Assembly: GCF_905220415.1 (NCBI RefSeq)
Contig: NC_059546.1
Coordinates: 11,228,001 to 11,292,000, forward strand
Origin: Colias croceus
Lineage: Eukaryota > Arthropoda > Insecta > Lepidoptera > Pieridae
Reading direction: 5' to 3'
Length of the DNA: 64,000 nt
Part shown: positions 27,808 through 39,825 of the stretch, in pieces
Position numbering within the stretch: the stretch's first letter is position 1
Layout of the letters: the number at the start of each line of letters is the position of its first letter
Notes under the pieces: generated by a model
Told to the model about the DNA's origin: nothing
The model's database searches: none
Seen by the model: only the letters and a program-made list of their open reading frames with translations
Translations under genes and position numbers: made by a program

Positions 27808-29898
27808 ACATGGCATCACTACAGCAGCTATGTTCTGCGCAATAACGTTATTCTAGCGAAACAAAACAGCAACATTGAAAAAAATGTATTTATCTTAAAA
27901 CTAAATATACCTAACTGTGGTAAATGGGCAACACCTAGTATACACAGATGCAGGAATGTTTTATATGAGTTATATGGCATGAAGCAATATAACAAAGACA
28001 TGTCATTTCTTAGTTATGTTAGAAATTATTCAAAAACTTTTAAAAAAGTTTGTTTCACTGCCAAGTGCTTGTATGTCAGAGATAAAATACGCAACTCTGA
28101 TAACAAAGTTAAAACGGTTTGGTCAATTATTAATGGTGAAATGGGCAAAAGCCAATCAAATAGTACCATAAAACTTGTTAATGCTGGTAGGGTCATTGAC
28201 AAAAGTGCTGATGTTGCGCTTGCTTTTGAAGATTTTTTTAGTAGTGTCCCTGTTAGTATTACCGAAAAATTAAATTCGTCATCAGCGCTTGCGGAGTCCT
28301 ACTTGAGGGACCATGTTGCTGAGTGTAATGTATTATTTGAATTGCGACATGTGACTGCAGAGGAAATTGTTAAAACTTTTAAAACATTAAACTTAAAAAA
28401 AACATGTGATCTCTGGGGAATGTCTGTAAATTTAGTAAATAATATTATAGAAAACATTGCCAACCACTTAGCGTTTATATTTAATCAATGTTGTGACTGT
28501 GGTATATTCCCTGATTTATTAAAGTTAAGTAAAGTAATTCCTTTATTTAAAAGTGGTGACCAGGAAGACTGTAATAACTATAGGCCAATTTCCATTTTAC
28601 CAACTTTGAGCAAAGTCTTCGAGAAATTAATTTTAAACCAATTATGTAGTCATTTTGTATCAAATGGTTTACTGCACGCCAAACAGTTTGGTTTCACAAA
28701 GGGGCGCTCTACTACTGATGCTGGAATAGCTCTTTTGTCACATATATATAAAGCATGGGAAAATTCAAAGAATGCTTTAGGGATATTCTGTGACCTTTCT
28801 AAGGCTTTTGACTGTGTAGAACATACCACTCTATTACGGAAACTAAATTTTTATGGTATTAAAGGTTTATCTCAGGACCTCATAGCTTCATATCTTCAGA
28901 ACAGGGTACAAACCGTTGTTGTTAATGGAGAGAAATCTCGCGGTGCGCCGATTAACATAGGTGTTCCGCAGGGATCTATCTTAGGACCGTTTTTGTTCTT
29001 AGTATATATTAATGACCTACCTTATTATTTGCAGGATATGTGTGAAATAGTACTGTTTGCAGATGATACCTCATTAATATTTAATGTGGATAGACATGAC
29101 TCAAACGTTGACGAAGTAAACTCTGCTCTTTTACGCATATCCAATTGGTTCACTGCTAATAATTTATTATTAAATGCAAAAAAAACAAATTGTGTAGAAT
29201 TTATCCTTCCAAATGTAAAAAAGGTAAAAAGGGATATTATTTTAAACGGGGAGGTATTATACCCTGTGGATTCTACTGTTTTTCTTGGATTGACACTAGA
29301 TGAGAAGTTACAATGGGGGGCCCATGTTGCCGCCACCGCTGCTAAGCTTAGTTCAGCTGCATATGCAGTTCGAAGAATAAGGCATCTCACCGATGTAGAC
29401 ACGGCTAGATTGGTTTATTTTAGCTACTTTCATAGCATTATGTCCTATGGAATTCTTCTATGGGGCAGGGCTGCAGATATTGAAACTATATTTATATTAC
29501 AGAAAAGAGCCATACGCTCTATATATAATTTACGTGCTAGGGACTCACTAAGAGATCTCTTTAAGAATACTGGTATCCTCACTGTACCATCACAGTATAT
29601 ATTTAATAATATTTTATATGTACACAAAAACGCAGACTTACACACAAGAGTAGGAGATAGACACTGTTATGGCACAAGGAACAGAAATAAAATTGAAATG
29701 CCATTTTACCGGTTAGCTAAAGTTAAAAATTCATTTATGGGTCAAGGTATACTTTTTTACAACAAAATTCCTCATAGTATTAAAGAGTTTAGTAGTGCTA
29801 AATTTAAGAATTATGTAAAAAATGTCTTAGTTCAGAGAGCCTATTACAGCATTAAGGAATATATGGAAGATAAAAACCCATGGAGGGTTGTCGCGTGA
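27808..29898 (+). CDS. Non-LTR retrotransposon reverse transcriptase (Jockey/CR1-type), 5'-truncated but open
   Basis: An open frame runs without a stop from 27808 to TGA 29896-29898; the first Met of the long ORF is at 27979. The linker before RT (WATPSIHR, NVLYELYGMKQYNKD) is followed by the RT core. Counting from Met 27979, I see NNYRPISIL at about 200-207, FCDLSKAFD at 270-278 (first catalytic Asp), GVPQGSILGPFLFLVYINDL around 330-350, and FADD at 360-363 with the other two catalytic Asp. A C-terminal WGRAADIETIFILQKR region follows. No endonuclease domain is present upstream, so the copy is 5'-truncated and cannot move by itself. The intact reading frame implies recent insertion. The exact clade (Jockey, Daphne or CR1) cannot be set by eye. 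Confidence 0.88.
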   Translation, partial: TWHHYSSYVLRNNVILAKQNSNIEKNVFILKLNIPNCGKWATPSIHRCRNVLYELYGMKQYNKDMSFLSYVRNYSKTFKKVCFTAKCLYVRDKIRNSDNKVKTVWSIINGEMGKSQSNSTIKLVNAGRVIDKSADVALAFEDFFSSVPVSITEKLNSSSALAESYLRDHVAECNVLFELRHVTAEEIVKTFKTLNLKKTCDLWGMSVNLVNNIIENIANHLAFIFNQCCDCGIFPDLLKLSKVIPLFKSGDQEDCNNYRPISILPTLSKVFEKLILNQLCSHFVSNGLLHAKQFGFTKGRSTTDAGIALLSHIYKAWENSKNALGIFCDLSKAFDCVEHTTLLRKLNFYGIKGLSQDLIASYLQNRVQTVVVNGEKSRGAPINIGVPQGSILGPFLFLVYINDLPYYLQDMCEIVLFADDTSLIFNVDRHDSNVDEVNSALLRISNWFTANNLLLNAKKTNCVEFILPNVKKVKRDIILNGEVLYPVDSTVFLGLTLDEKLQWGAHVAATAAKLSSAAYAVRRIRHLTDVDTARLVYFSYFHSIMSYGILLWGRAADIETIFILQKRAIRSIYNLRARDSLRDLFKNTGILTVPSQYIFNNILYVHKNADLHTRVGDRHCYGTRNRNKIEMPFYRLAKVKNSFMGQGILFYNKIPHSIKEFSSAKFKNYVKNVLVQRAYYSIKEYMEDKNPWRVVA

Positions 29899-30142
29899 GA
29901 ACCGCAGGACAGTTCTTTGGCATATTATGATAATATATACGTACGGTTACTTACATATTTTGTAAAATTAAATTGTAATACTGAAATGATTTAAAAGAGC
30001 AACTATGGAGTTTCTTGCCGATTCTTCTCCATAGATACTGCTTTCCGAATCGGTGGTAAATGATAAAAATATGTATTGACGTTTCAAAAGTGCTTCTCGA
30101 AGAAGTCTAATTGAATAAATAAATGTTTGAGTTTTGAGTTTT
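27808..30142 (+). mobile_element. 5'-truncated LINE copy with 3' UTR and TTTTGAG tail
   Basis: The element comprises the RT frame, a 3' UTR with a stem-loop (ctatggag / ctccatag at 30003-30034), an AATAAA stretch near 30113 and a short tandem tail (gttttgagttttg) ending about 30142. A clear target duplication was not found; tggcat occurs both near 27975 and after the tail, but that is inside the ORF and probably chance. Confidence 0.8.
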
Positions 30143-30204
30143 GTGGCATAAAGGAAATGGCAAAAGTGCAGTGATTACAGCACTAAATCAGCGGTGTCCG
30201 GCGA

Positions 30205-30240
30205 TCCTTCAGCAGTCAGCAGTCAGCAGGCCGCAGCAGC
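30205..30240. repeat. CAGCAGT-type short tandem repeat
   Basis: Near-tandem cagcagtcagcagtcagcag followed by gccgcagcagccg. It lies 60 bp after the LINE end. Confidence 0.5.
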
Positions 30241-32675
30241 CGCCCGCGCCGCCCCTATGCTGTCAACTAATATCCTTTGTCAGACACACCATTTTCTATA
30301 CAATGATTAATTCCAAGTTATAGTTATATATATGAACCAATAACGCATCTTATATTCTGTATAATATAATTCTATTAGTGAGATAGAAACCTGTACCCCT
30401 ACAATTCCGGAGAAAAACAAAAAGTAAAAGCTACATCGAGTAATTGCTTAATTTTTAATGAGGCAACGGTGACAATACAATAAAACCGGCCTGTGTTTAG
30501 CCAAAGCTTAATCGAATTCGATAAATAATTTCGTTGCGTAAAATTTATGTGACACGCATTGTGGTGTTTGATAAATGTGATCGTGTGAGCCCACTCACCG
30601 CCGGTATTTACGTCCAGCATTACCGCCTCATGAATATATCCATGGGATATTGACGTATTTATTTGTCGATTTAAATGTTACGGGGAAAACGTAGGTATCG
30701 CGCGGGACCACCTGTGAGAAGCCAGCTACTTTTAGCCAGAATGTGAAGACTCTCTACGCAATAAATGTATTTTAATCTTTGACAAATCGCGCCGAGTTCT
30801 TAGAAGTAAAACGCGAACGAATTTGTTATAAGCGATATGTTGATGTCAACGTCGGTCGAGAAATATGGCACAATCCCATATAGCGACAAATCGCGTGCAA
30901 ATGAGAATAATTCATGATCTCTCGAGAGCGTCTTCGCAATACAAATCTGAATAAAATCAGCGTGATTGTTGCGAGCGAACGCTAAGCGAGTGCGTGTCTG
31001 TATCAGTCGATCTTTCACGTCGGGAACTCGGGAGTCGGGACAGAATAGATTCGATCTCTGGGACGATAAGGCCGAGTGGTGGGCCGGCCGAATGCCACTA
31101 GACAATAATTTCAATCACGTCGGGAGACAGCGCACGACAATTACGGGCCGAGATGTGGCCATAAATACACGTCGGGAGATAAATGCGGGCCGGGTTATAA
31201 ATCTGCGCGTCGGCGATCGCGTGCTAATTCCCCGCTCCGAGGAAGTTGCCGATACCATCGTCGCGACCTTCACCCAGGCCCTGCTCCACACTCCACACTC
31301 TATACTCTACACCGCGCTTCCGTGCCTTGGTAACGAAAGTGAAGCCGTATTCAACAGATTTATTTGAGTCGTAGGTACAACTATTAAACGGGCTGTATTG
31401 TGTGTAAGTACGTACTTTGGTGTGCAAACCGAATGCGAAAAGGTAAAATTATCAATACATTATGACGTTTGAGATCCCTCCAATTTAAGCATACTGAATT
31501 ATACGAAAAGTAACAGACACCATAACTGCGAAACCGTATCAAACGCAATAAAAATCCCACTCCCCTATGAAATGCGTAAATATTGTTGAAGGTGTAGTTC
31601 AGATTACACAATTTGTCGAGATCTGGTGCGATCTCGCCGCAGCCGGGCCCGCTCCCCGGGGCCACATAAAAACAAGCGTTAAATAACTTGCGCCTTGGGG
31701 CCGAAACGTGAAGTGTGAACGCATATAAAACTTACTTTACACACGTGTTACAACTTACAATACGTCTAAAATAGGAGAGCCGCGAATAAAATGTATATAA
31801 TGTAGAAAACAATAAGAAGGAGATAGAGTTGAGTAATGCCAAATTTGAAACGTTTTCATCCAAGTCAGCTTGCTAGGCAGCTCCGCATGAGGCACTGGGC
31901 AGGTCGCGGCGCGCGGCTGGCTCGCGAGTCGTGTGGAAGCGAGCTCTGATGGATGGTTCCCAACCGCGATATTAATGCTGCGCCGACGACAGCGCCCCCC
32001 GACGCCTTTCTTAATAACTCACTTCTCAAGAATTCACATTAATGCGCGCTCATAAACTGGAACCGTGATTCATTACACAAATTACACGTTTCTCGTTCTG
32101 TCGTGACATGTGATTAATACGTTTTCGAGTAATATAGATGTTAAACACGACCATTTGTTGACAGTTTCGCGGTACGCTGGCCGAGTTTCAAAATCTAGAA
32201 GATTTCCTTATTAAATCACTTCTTAATGGTTAAGTGGCTACTTCCTAGCAGTAAAAGACTGAGCAGATTAGCTTGAACGCTATGATATATAAAAAAGCTA
32301 AATACGTTACCCGCTCTCTATTTTGGCAAGAAAAAACTCAGCTAAGTGCCCGAGTTTCACTTAGTCACGCACCATTCAGCGTCGTAGCTGGACGTTCTTT
32401 TTATATTTTAATCGTCAGTTGTTATTACGAAGTACATGAGTGTGACATGTATTATGTCTCGTGCGTGAGAGTGAATTGTGTGATAATGCGTTAGTAAGTA
32501 GGTATGTATTAATTACGCTGTTTTTTAGTGCAATGATGTTGGCGTATGCCGCGTCTACTAGTATAATAGTCATTGCTTGAACGTCAGTTATATGTTTTGT
32601 GGGTAATGGTCGATCCTCCATGTATATAATATAATGTAGGCTGTGTCACAATATATTATCTACTCACATATACAT
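30241..32675. other. Non-coding region with CpG-rich, possibly regulatory DNA
   Basis: The 30960-31260 stretch is markedly CpG-rich and holds the CACGTCGGGA cluster. A second GC-rich patch lies at 31620-31670 and a third at 31870-32005. No gene supported. Confidence 0.5.
31016..31177. promoter_or_regulatory. Cluster of three CACGTCGGGA motifs (possible enhancer)
   Basis: Identical 10-mers lie at 31016, 31116 and 31168 within 162 bp of CpG-rich DNA surrounded by AT-rich sequence. Exact repetition of a non-tandem motif suggests a cis-regulatory element. The overlapping ORF (30966-31367) has no recognisable domain. No direct evidence of function. Confidence 0.3.
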
Positions 32676-33087
32676 GGTTAGTTGTAAAACACCGGCAACC
32701 TCGCAGGACAAGATAGCTAACATCATAAGCAACAACATTAATTGTTCTACGACTTTTGATAATTTGTTAGATTTTATTTTCATACAAAAATAAATATTCA
32801 TTTAATTTTCCGTTTGAATATTATAAACTCTACGCGCATCCCAAAAATTACGTAAACAAGAAGCGAACGAGAGGGGGAAGGGGGCGTCGCATCGTCCATC
32901 CGATAATTAATAGAACATACACAAATGAACATAGACAAATATTAGGAGAGTAAATAAAAGTTTAAAAAATCATTTAAAAATAATTAATTGCGTTATGCCA
33001 AAAGTCATAGAACAATTATTAATGTTGTTACTTATGATGTTAGCTATCTTGTCCTGCGAGGTTGCTGGTGTTTTACAATTAGTAACC
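32676..33087. mobile_element. Foldback MITE with ~85-bp arms
   Basis: Left arm 32676-32758 (tgtaaaacaccggcaacctc, aggacaagatagctaacatc) and right arm 32999-33087 are inverted copies with a few substitutions and a short indel. The 240-bp AT-rich centre carries no gene. Confidence 0.75.
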
Positions 33088-36000
33088 CTGTAGTCCTAAG
33101 GATTGTTATGAAATAAAACGCATCGTTTCAAAGAATTTCAGTATTCGTAAATTCTATTTCATGTTAAATATTATATTAACATGTTTAGCATCTTATTATC
33201 GACAGTTTATCATCGATTAACCTATTGAACATGAAATAGTTAAGTGTAGTATCATCACCCGCCTGCCGACACCCACACGAGCGCCATAACAAACGAGCAG
33301 GAATCCTGTCACGCCTGTTGAAACTGTTGAAAGGCTCCGCACAGCCTTAATTACACACTATTGTGCTATAAACTATAATCAATCAGTAATTGTTATCCAC
33401 ATCTAGCGGCTCTGCGCTGAGAATTCTACATTAGCCCACACGTTCGTGTATAATCTCTACTCCGTTATATTGCGAAACGAAGACTGGATGTGGGCGATGT
33501 CATTCCCCACATTTGCCACATCTTGTTAAAGGGAGATCATTACAATTACGTGCAATTGCAGTAGGTTGGCGCTGTTCGCTGGCGGTGTCGGTGTCGTCCC
33601 GTGGTCGTGTGGGTATCGTATCGGTGTCGCCGCCCCGCGCATTATTACCACGCACCCGCTATTAGCATGACAACACCGATCGACGATACATACCAACGCA
33701 AATGAGTAAGCCTGCATGTGACGCGTTCCCATACAATTTTCCTCTTAGAATCATTATTATGATAATAATAAAAAATATTGATTTTATGTTCTGTGTGGCA
33801 CCAGCTACACGACTTTGAATTCCAATAATTTATATCGAGCTCTATTAATTTTAAAATCTACTGCATTAGATACCTACGTGTTTCTTATTGCTTTGATTAA
33901 AAATTCTGATGTGAATAGAAGTGAATAGAATAGAATCTTATGAATAAAGTTGTTTGTTTTTTCCGTACCTACCTACATATTTTCCGTTATTAAAATCCTA
34001 TTCTTTCATTATTATAAATGAAAATATGTTAAGAATTAGGTAAAAGTAAAGAATCTTTATGATTTCTTTTTAGCCATTATATTATAAAATTTCCTCTAAA
34101 CAATATAGTTATATCGGATAGGTAACGATTTAAGATTTCCAACAAATAACTCGAGCTATACAAATCGAATCTCAGCATTACGATATTTTTCACTGTACTG
34201 TTCCCTGAACTAATGCGTGTTGTTCCACATATCGAATTGCCTTCGAGCACTTTCTAGAGCCCACTCTACCGATCCTATGGCGGCACTTAACGGCTTGGGA
34301 ATATGGAGTATAACGTGGAGGTGTCCGCAGCGACAGGTGTAAGTGACACGCGTCATCTCGCGACGATTGTGATGCTAATGATGACACTCCCCCCCCCCCT
34401 TCCTCGACCTCGCTCCCTCCGCCCCGCCGATGGGGGGACACGATTTGATTAAAAAACTTTCCCATTGCAAGCGGTGACTTCAGTATGTTTATATTATAAA
34501 CGACAACTCTGTAATTTTTAACAACAGCATACTAAAGCTTGAAATATTGTAATATATTTATTAACATTGGTATTATTAATTCATATCATCCTTTCATTGA
34601 TATCTGTTTATAAATTGCAGCAATCGTTTATTCTAAACTAATAAGATAGACTTATAGAGAACGCATTAGAAATAATAGCTAATAACCACGTGAAGTAACT
34701 GAGGTTTGTTGACATTAGCTAAAGGTGCTTGGTTTATAGAAAGGATTTTGTGCAGCGCTTGAAATGTCATTGGTCGGATAATAATATAGCATTGTGTGCA
34801 CATTGGAGCGAGCAATTATCATGGCGCGATCGGATTGATTCAACACAATGATACACATTGAATTCCGGCCCATTGTTCATTACAACGCCGTGGTTCGAGC
34901 GATCAATCAAACACAACCGACTGGCTATCCGAACTCCGAAGTATTTCATACATTTTGTGTGTGCATTGTTTTGAAATCAAATTGTGTCAGGAATGTTAAC
35001 AGTCGATGAACTTGAAAAACATTATGGTATACATGCTTTCATTAAAACTACAAGCGACAGAAACTTTTCAATATTTTTATGAACCTCTTAAAATAAAAAC
35101 ATTCGAGCAAATGGCCATCCTTTCTTGCCTCCAGCCTTCCTTCTCACAAAATATAAAGTTTACTTTTTAATTTAGGCAACCTCCTTTGAATAATTATCAT
35201 TATCAAATATTATCATTATCACATAGTGCAATTATCACATAAAGCATAATGTATGTATGTGCATACGATTGTAATGCACAAAGGCACCAACACCCCAGGT
35301 ACTCAATCATTTATCCCCTGGTCACCGTCCCGCGACCCGCGACCCGCCAGCCGCCGTCAGCTCTACGGCTCCACTTAATGCCTACATCACGACATTCGCC
35401 CGTCTCATATGTAATTCATATGACACTTGATACTGATTGTATGTGCAGGATTCGTGATCCGACTCGCTTGTCAATTTTTTGATAAGTTAAACCGTTTGAT
35501 TTTGGTTTCATTTACGTTGATATTTTTCAATGTTTTGATAAGAATATAAGTGAATTTAAAAAAGCTATTCAAAACAATACCGATTATTTTTAGTTCTAAT
35601 ATACTTTAGTAAAGACATTCACATAGATAAGTACTATAGGTACCGATTGCGAGCCCTCGCGATGCGGGCCCTCAGCTGAATTACACGCTCACACAATTTC
35701 ACACAAATAGCGACTCATCTAACATATTATTTGCCATCTAATTTAAATGTATCTTTCTTTTATGACCTAATCTTTGTTGGAGGAACAGTTTTTACCGGAG
35801 AATATTTAATCATCTCTCTGTCAGCTATTTATATTTGCATACATAAGCGTAACACATAATATTTCAATTCACAATTACGACGCAATTATGAAAAGATAAA
35901 ACTTTTACCTGTAAAAATATATGAATTAACAATGATTATTGATTACTTTATGGTTTCGTATATTTTGTAGATCTGACAGTAATGACGTGACTCGGTCGCG

Positions 36001-36966
36001 TAAAAATCTCATATTTTGTCATGCTGTATATCTACGTAAAACCCTCCGCATGGCATGTCCTTAAGTAGAGCAAATATTTCAGGAGCTTATATTTAGGAGT
36101 CGAATCCCGCAGTTCATCAACCGCATAATCGTCCGATGTGACAACTTGCAGAATGACGTAGCACTGTATGATTGATGACGCGACGTGACGCGCCGTGTCC
36201 GCGGGGAGCCAGTGGACGCGGCTCTGCATTACGAGCGCCTTTACAATTCGGGCCGACGCGACGCCTGAATATGTTTTGAATAAAAGAGTGATTTGTGAGT
36301 GACACTAAAACATTTTCGTCAGTGTCATCCTCAAATATATAATGAACTGTACAGCGCGTAAGACTTTGTATAATAAACACGAACGTGACAAAGAGCCCCC
36401 GTAATTGCGGTCCATTAGAGTAATAACAACATGACAAACAGTGGGCGAATGTTGGATGTTCTGTACAATTGTAGTAATGAAGTCGAGCGACGCCGCGCGC
36501 CGGGTGCTGCGGTAGCGCGTGTTGTGATGAATCGGCCGATATATCATTACCGACCCACGCGTTACGCCGCCTCGCCAGATAGTAAATACTTTATCATTTT
36601 CGTGTGTGACACTGCCTCTATTACTGCTGAATATGCGTCCTAATGTTCCTTCGGGGGCTTCGGATATTGTACTTCATGAAACTCATTTATTGTGAACAGA
36701 GCAACACCAGGCTCTTGTCAGTAGTCATCCATCAGGACAATTAATAAGGGCTCTACTATGTTCAATGAAAATGAAAACATTAAATCTTATTCATTATTCA
36801 CTAATAACTACTAATATGTTATAAAGGCAAATGGGCAAGCAATAATAGAAAACCAGCGAATATATATTTGTAAGCTAATATTTGAGTGTATTTTGTAATT
36901 GTGTTCATAAAGCTAGTTCCCTCGGGCGATGTTTAGCTATTCGATGAGGCGAGACCAAGAGATTGA

Positions 36967-37000
36967 CCGTCACACGATTCTGACCAACATCGTGTGACGG
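36967..37000. repeat. 12-bp perfect hairpin (ccgtcacacgat / atcgtgtgacgg)
   Basis: Perfect inverted repeat with a 10-nt loop, just before a GC-rich islet. Confidence 0.65.
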
Positions 37001-38084
37001 CTGTGACTGCTTGCGGAAAGCGCCCCAGTGTGGGGCAGGCAAGGGGCAGGTAGGGGGCTCGCTCGGACTGCGGGCCTCGGCACCCGCCCGCTGCGTGCTC
37101 CTGTCATCAGCGCTTAAAGAGAGATTATTGTTTCAAATATTACAGTTGCAGATAAAGTATACATTTTCCCCTTAATTATTAAATTTAATTAATCTAAAAG
37201 TGGCAAACTATAGGAACAAAACGAAAGGACATAAACACTGAAACACATATTACATTATCACATATTACATAAAAAGGCGACTTATCGCTTAAACAGCGAT
37301 CTCTTAGCATGATCTCACGAGAATAACAAATTGTAGAGTCACCATAAATAATTATAAATTTGGTAATGGGACATGATATTTCATACTTTGTTTAAATTCT
37401 TGTTCTGTTACTCTCTATTATCTTCTTTCTAAATTTTTATATACCTATATTCAATGTACTTAGGTACAATATAAAAACATTTTTATTATGCATATTAGGT
37501 ATATTATATCATTGGAAAAAAAGATCATTTAATAATAAGAGACGTCAAATATGCTAAATGTCAGCGAGGGGTTGGCAGGGATGCTGCGGTGCTGCAGCAA
37601 CACTGCGAGGGCCGGCACGCCAGGGAAGGTCCCAGCGAAGCCCTCTCCGAGCGCTACAACACTCTAATCTAATTTATCACATCACGTCGTAACTCACTTG
37701 TCAAATTAAGATTAAAAAATGCACGTTGCTAAATCATATTTTCACTATTTCGAGGCAACAAGGAAAACAACACAACCTTATACTTATATCCAAAATTAAA
37801 TATTTATCTCGCTACAGTTTATTACTCGTATATATGAGTAAAAGTAACAAAATTGTGTAGAAGATTTACATCACATTGCATTTATGCACCTATAGTAAAA
37901 TAAAATGTATAAGAATGTAATATTCCAAGGAACTAAGTAACTACAATTTTTATTAAATTAATGTAACAATTTTGAAAAATATTATCACAGTAAGTAACTG
38001 CTATAAATTACGTGCAATATTATCCTTATTAAACTTTCTTTCCATATTTTATCAGAAAAATTATTATAAATATTAGTCAAAGAA

Positions 38085-38145
38085 AATCCCACATAGGGAA
38101 TTCCGTGGGATGCGGGTTAAAACCTGTCCTATGTGCTTTTTTAAG
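38085..38145 (+). repeat. Fragment of the dispersed repeat family seen at 63.5 kb
   Basis: gggaattccgtgggatgcgg and ctgtcctatgtgc resemble the cccacgggaacggg and ggacataggc parts of that family. It is short and diverged. Confidence 0.3.
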
Positions 38146-38525
38146 TTAGTAGAGTATAGATAGAGTTACTTTCGCATTTAAGATTAGAAATACATGTTCT
38201 AATCAAGTTTACCGAGGCGTTATTCGTGTCTTTTTCTGCTTACTTTTAATCCGATAAATATTTAAAAAATTAATATCGATTTTGAAAAAAATAGAGTTTC
38301 GAAAAATTTTCAATTTACAACATAGAGTATATTAACAAATTTTCGGCTTTCTATTTTAAAAAGTAAGTCCCATACAATCTATTATCTCAATACCACCTTT
38401 TGTGGGTATAGAGGGTTAGTTAAACTTAATTTCCCGGATCTTAAACTTTGTAAATAGGTAGGTAGTGTTAAGAAAAACAGCACAAACGTCACAGAAGTGG
38501 CCTCGAGCGCGGGCCGCGGTGCAAT

Positions 38526-38600
38526 GTGGAGTGTCGCGTGTCGACTGTCGGGTGTAGTGTCTAGTGTCTCGTGTGCAGTGTGCAGTGGGCAGGGTGGAGT
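38526..38600. repeat. Degenerate AGTGTC-like tandem repeat
   Basis: Runs of agtgtc, tgtcg and gcagtg variants over 75 bp, GC-richer than the surroundings. The ORF across it is low-complexity and not considered a gene. Confidence 0.5.
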
Positions 38601-39428
38601 GTCAGCTCTCCGCGACATCACGCGGCGCCAACCACGAGTGTTTGTGCCTTCCTATAATAATATATTTATGTTTATAACTGAACTTCTCAAATATCTTACT
38701 TCTATAAATATCATCTGTATCGTAACAAAAAATATCGTATAAATCGTGTAACCGTGTAACTTGATTTCATTTACTATACTTTATTAGGTAAGAAATATTT
38801 TCAAATTAAGAAAAGATATTTGTCAAATGTTATTATGCGATATGACTCTGGTAAGCAGACAGTGAAATCACTAATTAATTTTAAAAATATTTAAATATTT
38901 GTGTTACGGTGCAATTCGGAGGCAGTGTAGGTAGGTGTGTAGGTTCATTCATGAGTGCCACAAGTTGCGAGATAGATTCATGTTCGAACCCGGCCTTATA
39001 ATGTTATGCTAAGTGTTTCCGATGTAACTTACCAACGAGCCACGGAGTATACTCCTCGGTTGCAACTTGAAGCAACTCTTAAAGTTCTATTCGAAAGGAT
39101 AGTAAATAATAATTTCTTACGACCGACGGGTAAAAACAATAAAAATAAATTCAAATGATATCTTATTTTTTGATAACAATTATATTATATTGAACTACAT
39201 GCCTATTGTATCGTTCATTTGTCAAATGTGCTTGTAAGGTGAAGGATGCGGGCGGTGGGGGGAGGACGGGGGGGAGCGGTTAGAGCTACACGGTGCTATA
39301 ATGAGACCCTTCGTACGAAAAAGGATACCATAAAAACGAAATTGTATGTAATTTGGCTCGATTGGAAATTACAGCGATTAACGTAATTGTTACATTATTA
39401 AAATATACTTTAAAGATTTAATAATTCT

Positions 39429-39825
39429 ATTAAAAATGAAATCTGTGTTTTTTACAAAATTTATAATGGGGAATGTTCTGAGGAACTCTTCGACCTGATT
39501 CCAGCCACCGATTTCCACAACCGCACTGCGCGTCACAAACTTAAATATCATCCTCACCATCTGGATGCATGGCGATCTACTACAGTGCGATTCTCCCGGA
39601 ATTTTTTGCCAAGAACAACATCGTTGTGGAATGAATTACCATCTGAGGTGTTTCCAAACATCTTTGACAAGGAGACCTTCAAAAAAAGGGCATATAAATT
39701 TCTTAAAGGCCGGCAACACATTCGCGGTGCCCCTGACAGCGCGAATGCTTATGGGCGGCGGGCATCACTTTCCATCAGGTGACCCGCCTGCTCGTTTGCC
39801 CGCTTAAATATAAAAAAAAAATAAA
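39429..39825 (+). mobile_element. LINE 3'-end fragment (RT C-terminus plus poly(A) tail)
   Basis: The frame from 39429 to TGA 39780-39782 reads FYKIYNGECSEELFDLIP, then RFSRNFLPRTTSLWNELP and VFPNIFDKETFKKRAYKFL. This is the typical end of a Jockey/CR1-like ORF2. A short 3' UTR (ccatcaggtgacccgcctgc) leads to an A-rich tail at about 39808-39828. It is a different family from the 27.8-kb element. Confidence 0.75.

Larger units (their letters stand above)
33088..39428. other. AT-rich non-coding region, no gene supported
   Basis: Contains a poly-C run at 34388-34398, GC-rich islets near 36470-36570, 37020-37100 and 38505-38640, and the hairpin at 36967. ORFs here are short and without recognisable domains. 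Confidence 0.55.

Noticed and set aside
30966..31367. 133-codon ORF in a CpG-rich patch
   Set aside because: No domain; the exact CACGTCGGGA repeats fall in different frames, which argues for a DNA-level rather than protein-level function.
38930..39000. tRNA-like T-loop sequence (tgttcgaacccgg)
   Set aside because: No matching A box, acceptor stem or anticodon arm could be built around it; at most a SINE relic.
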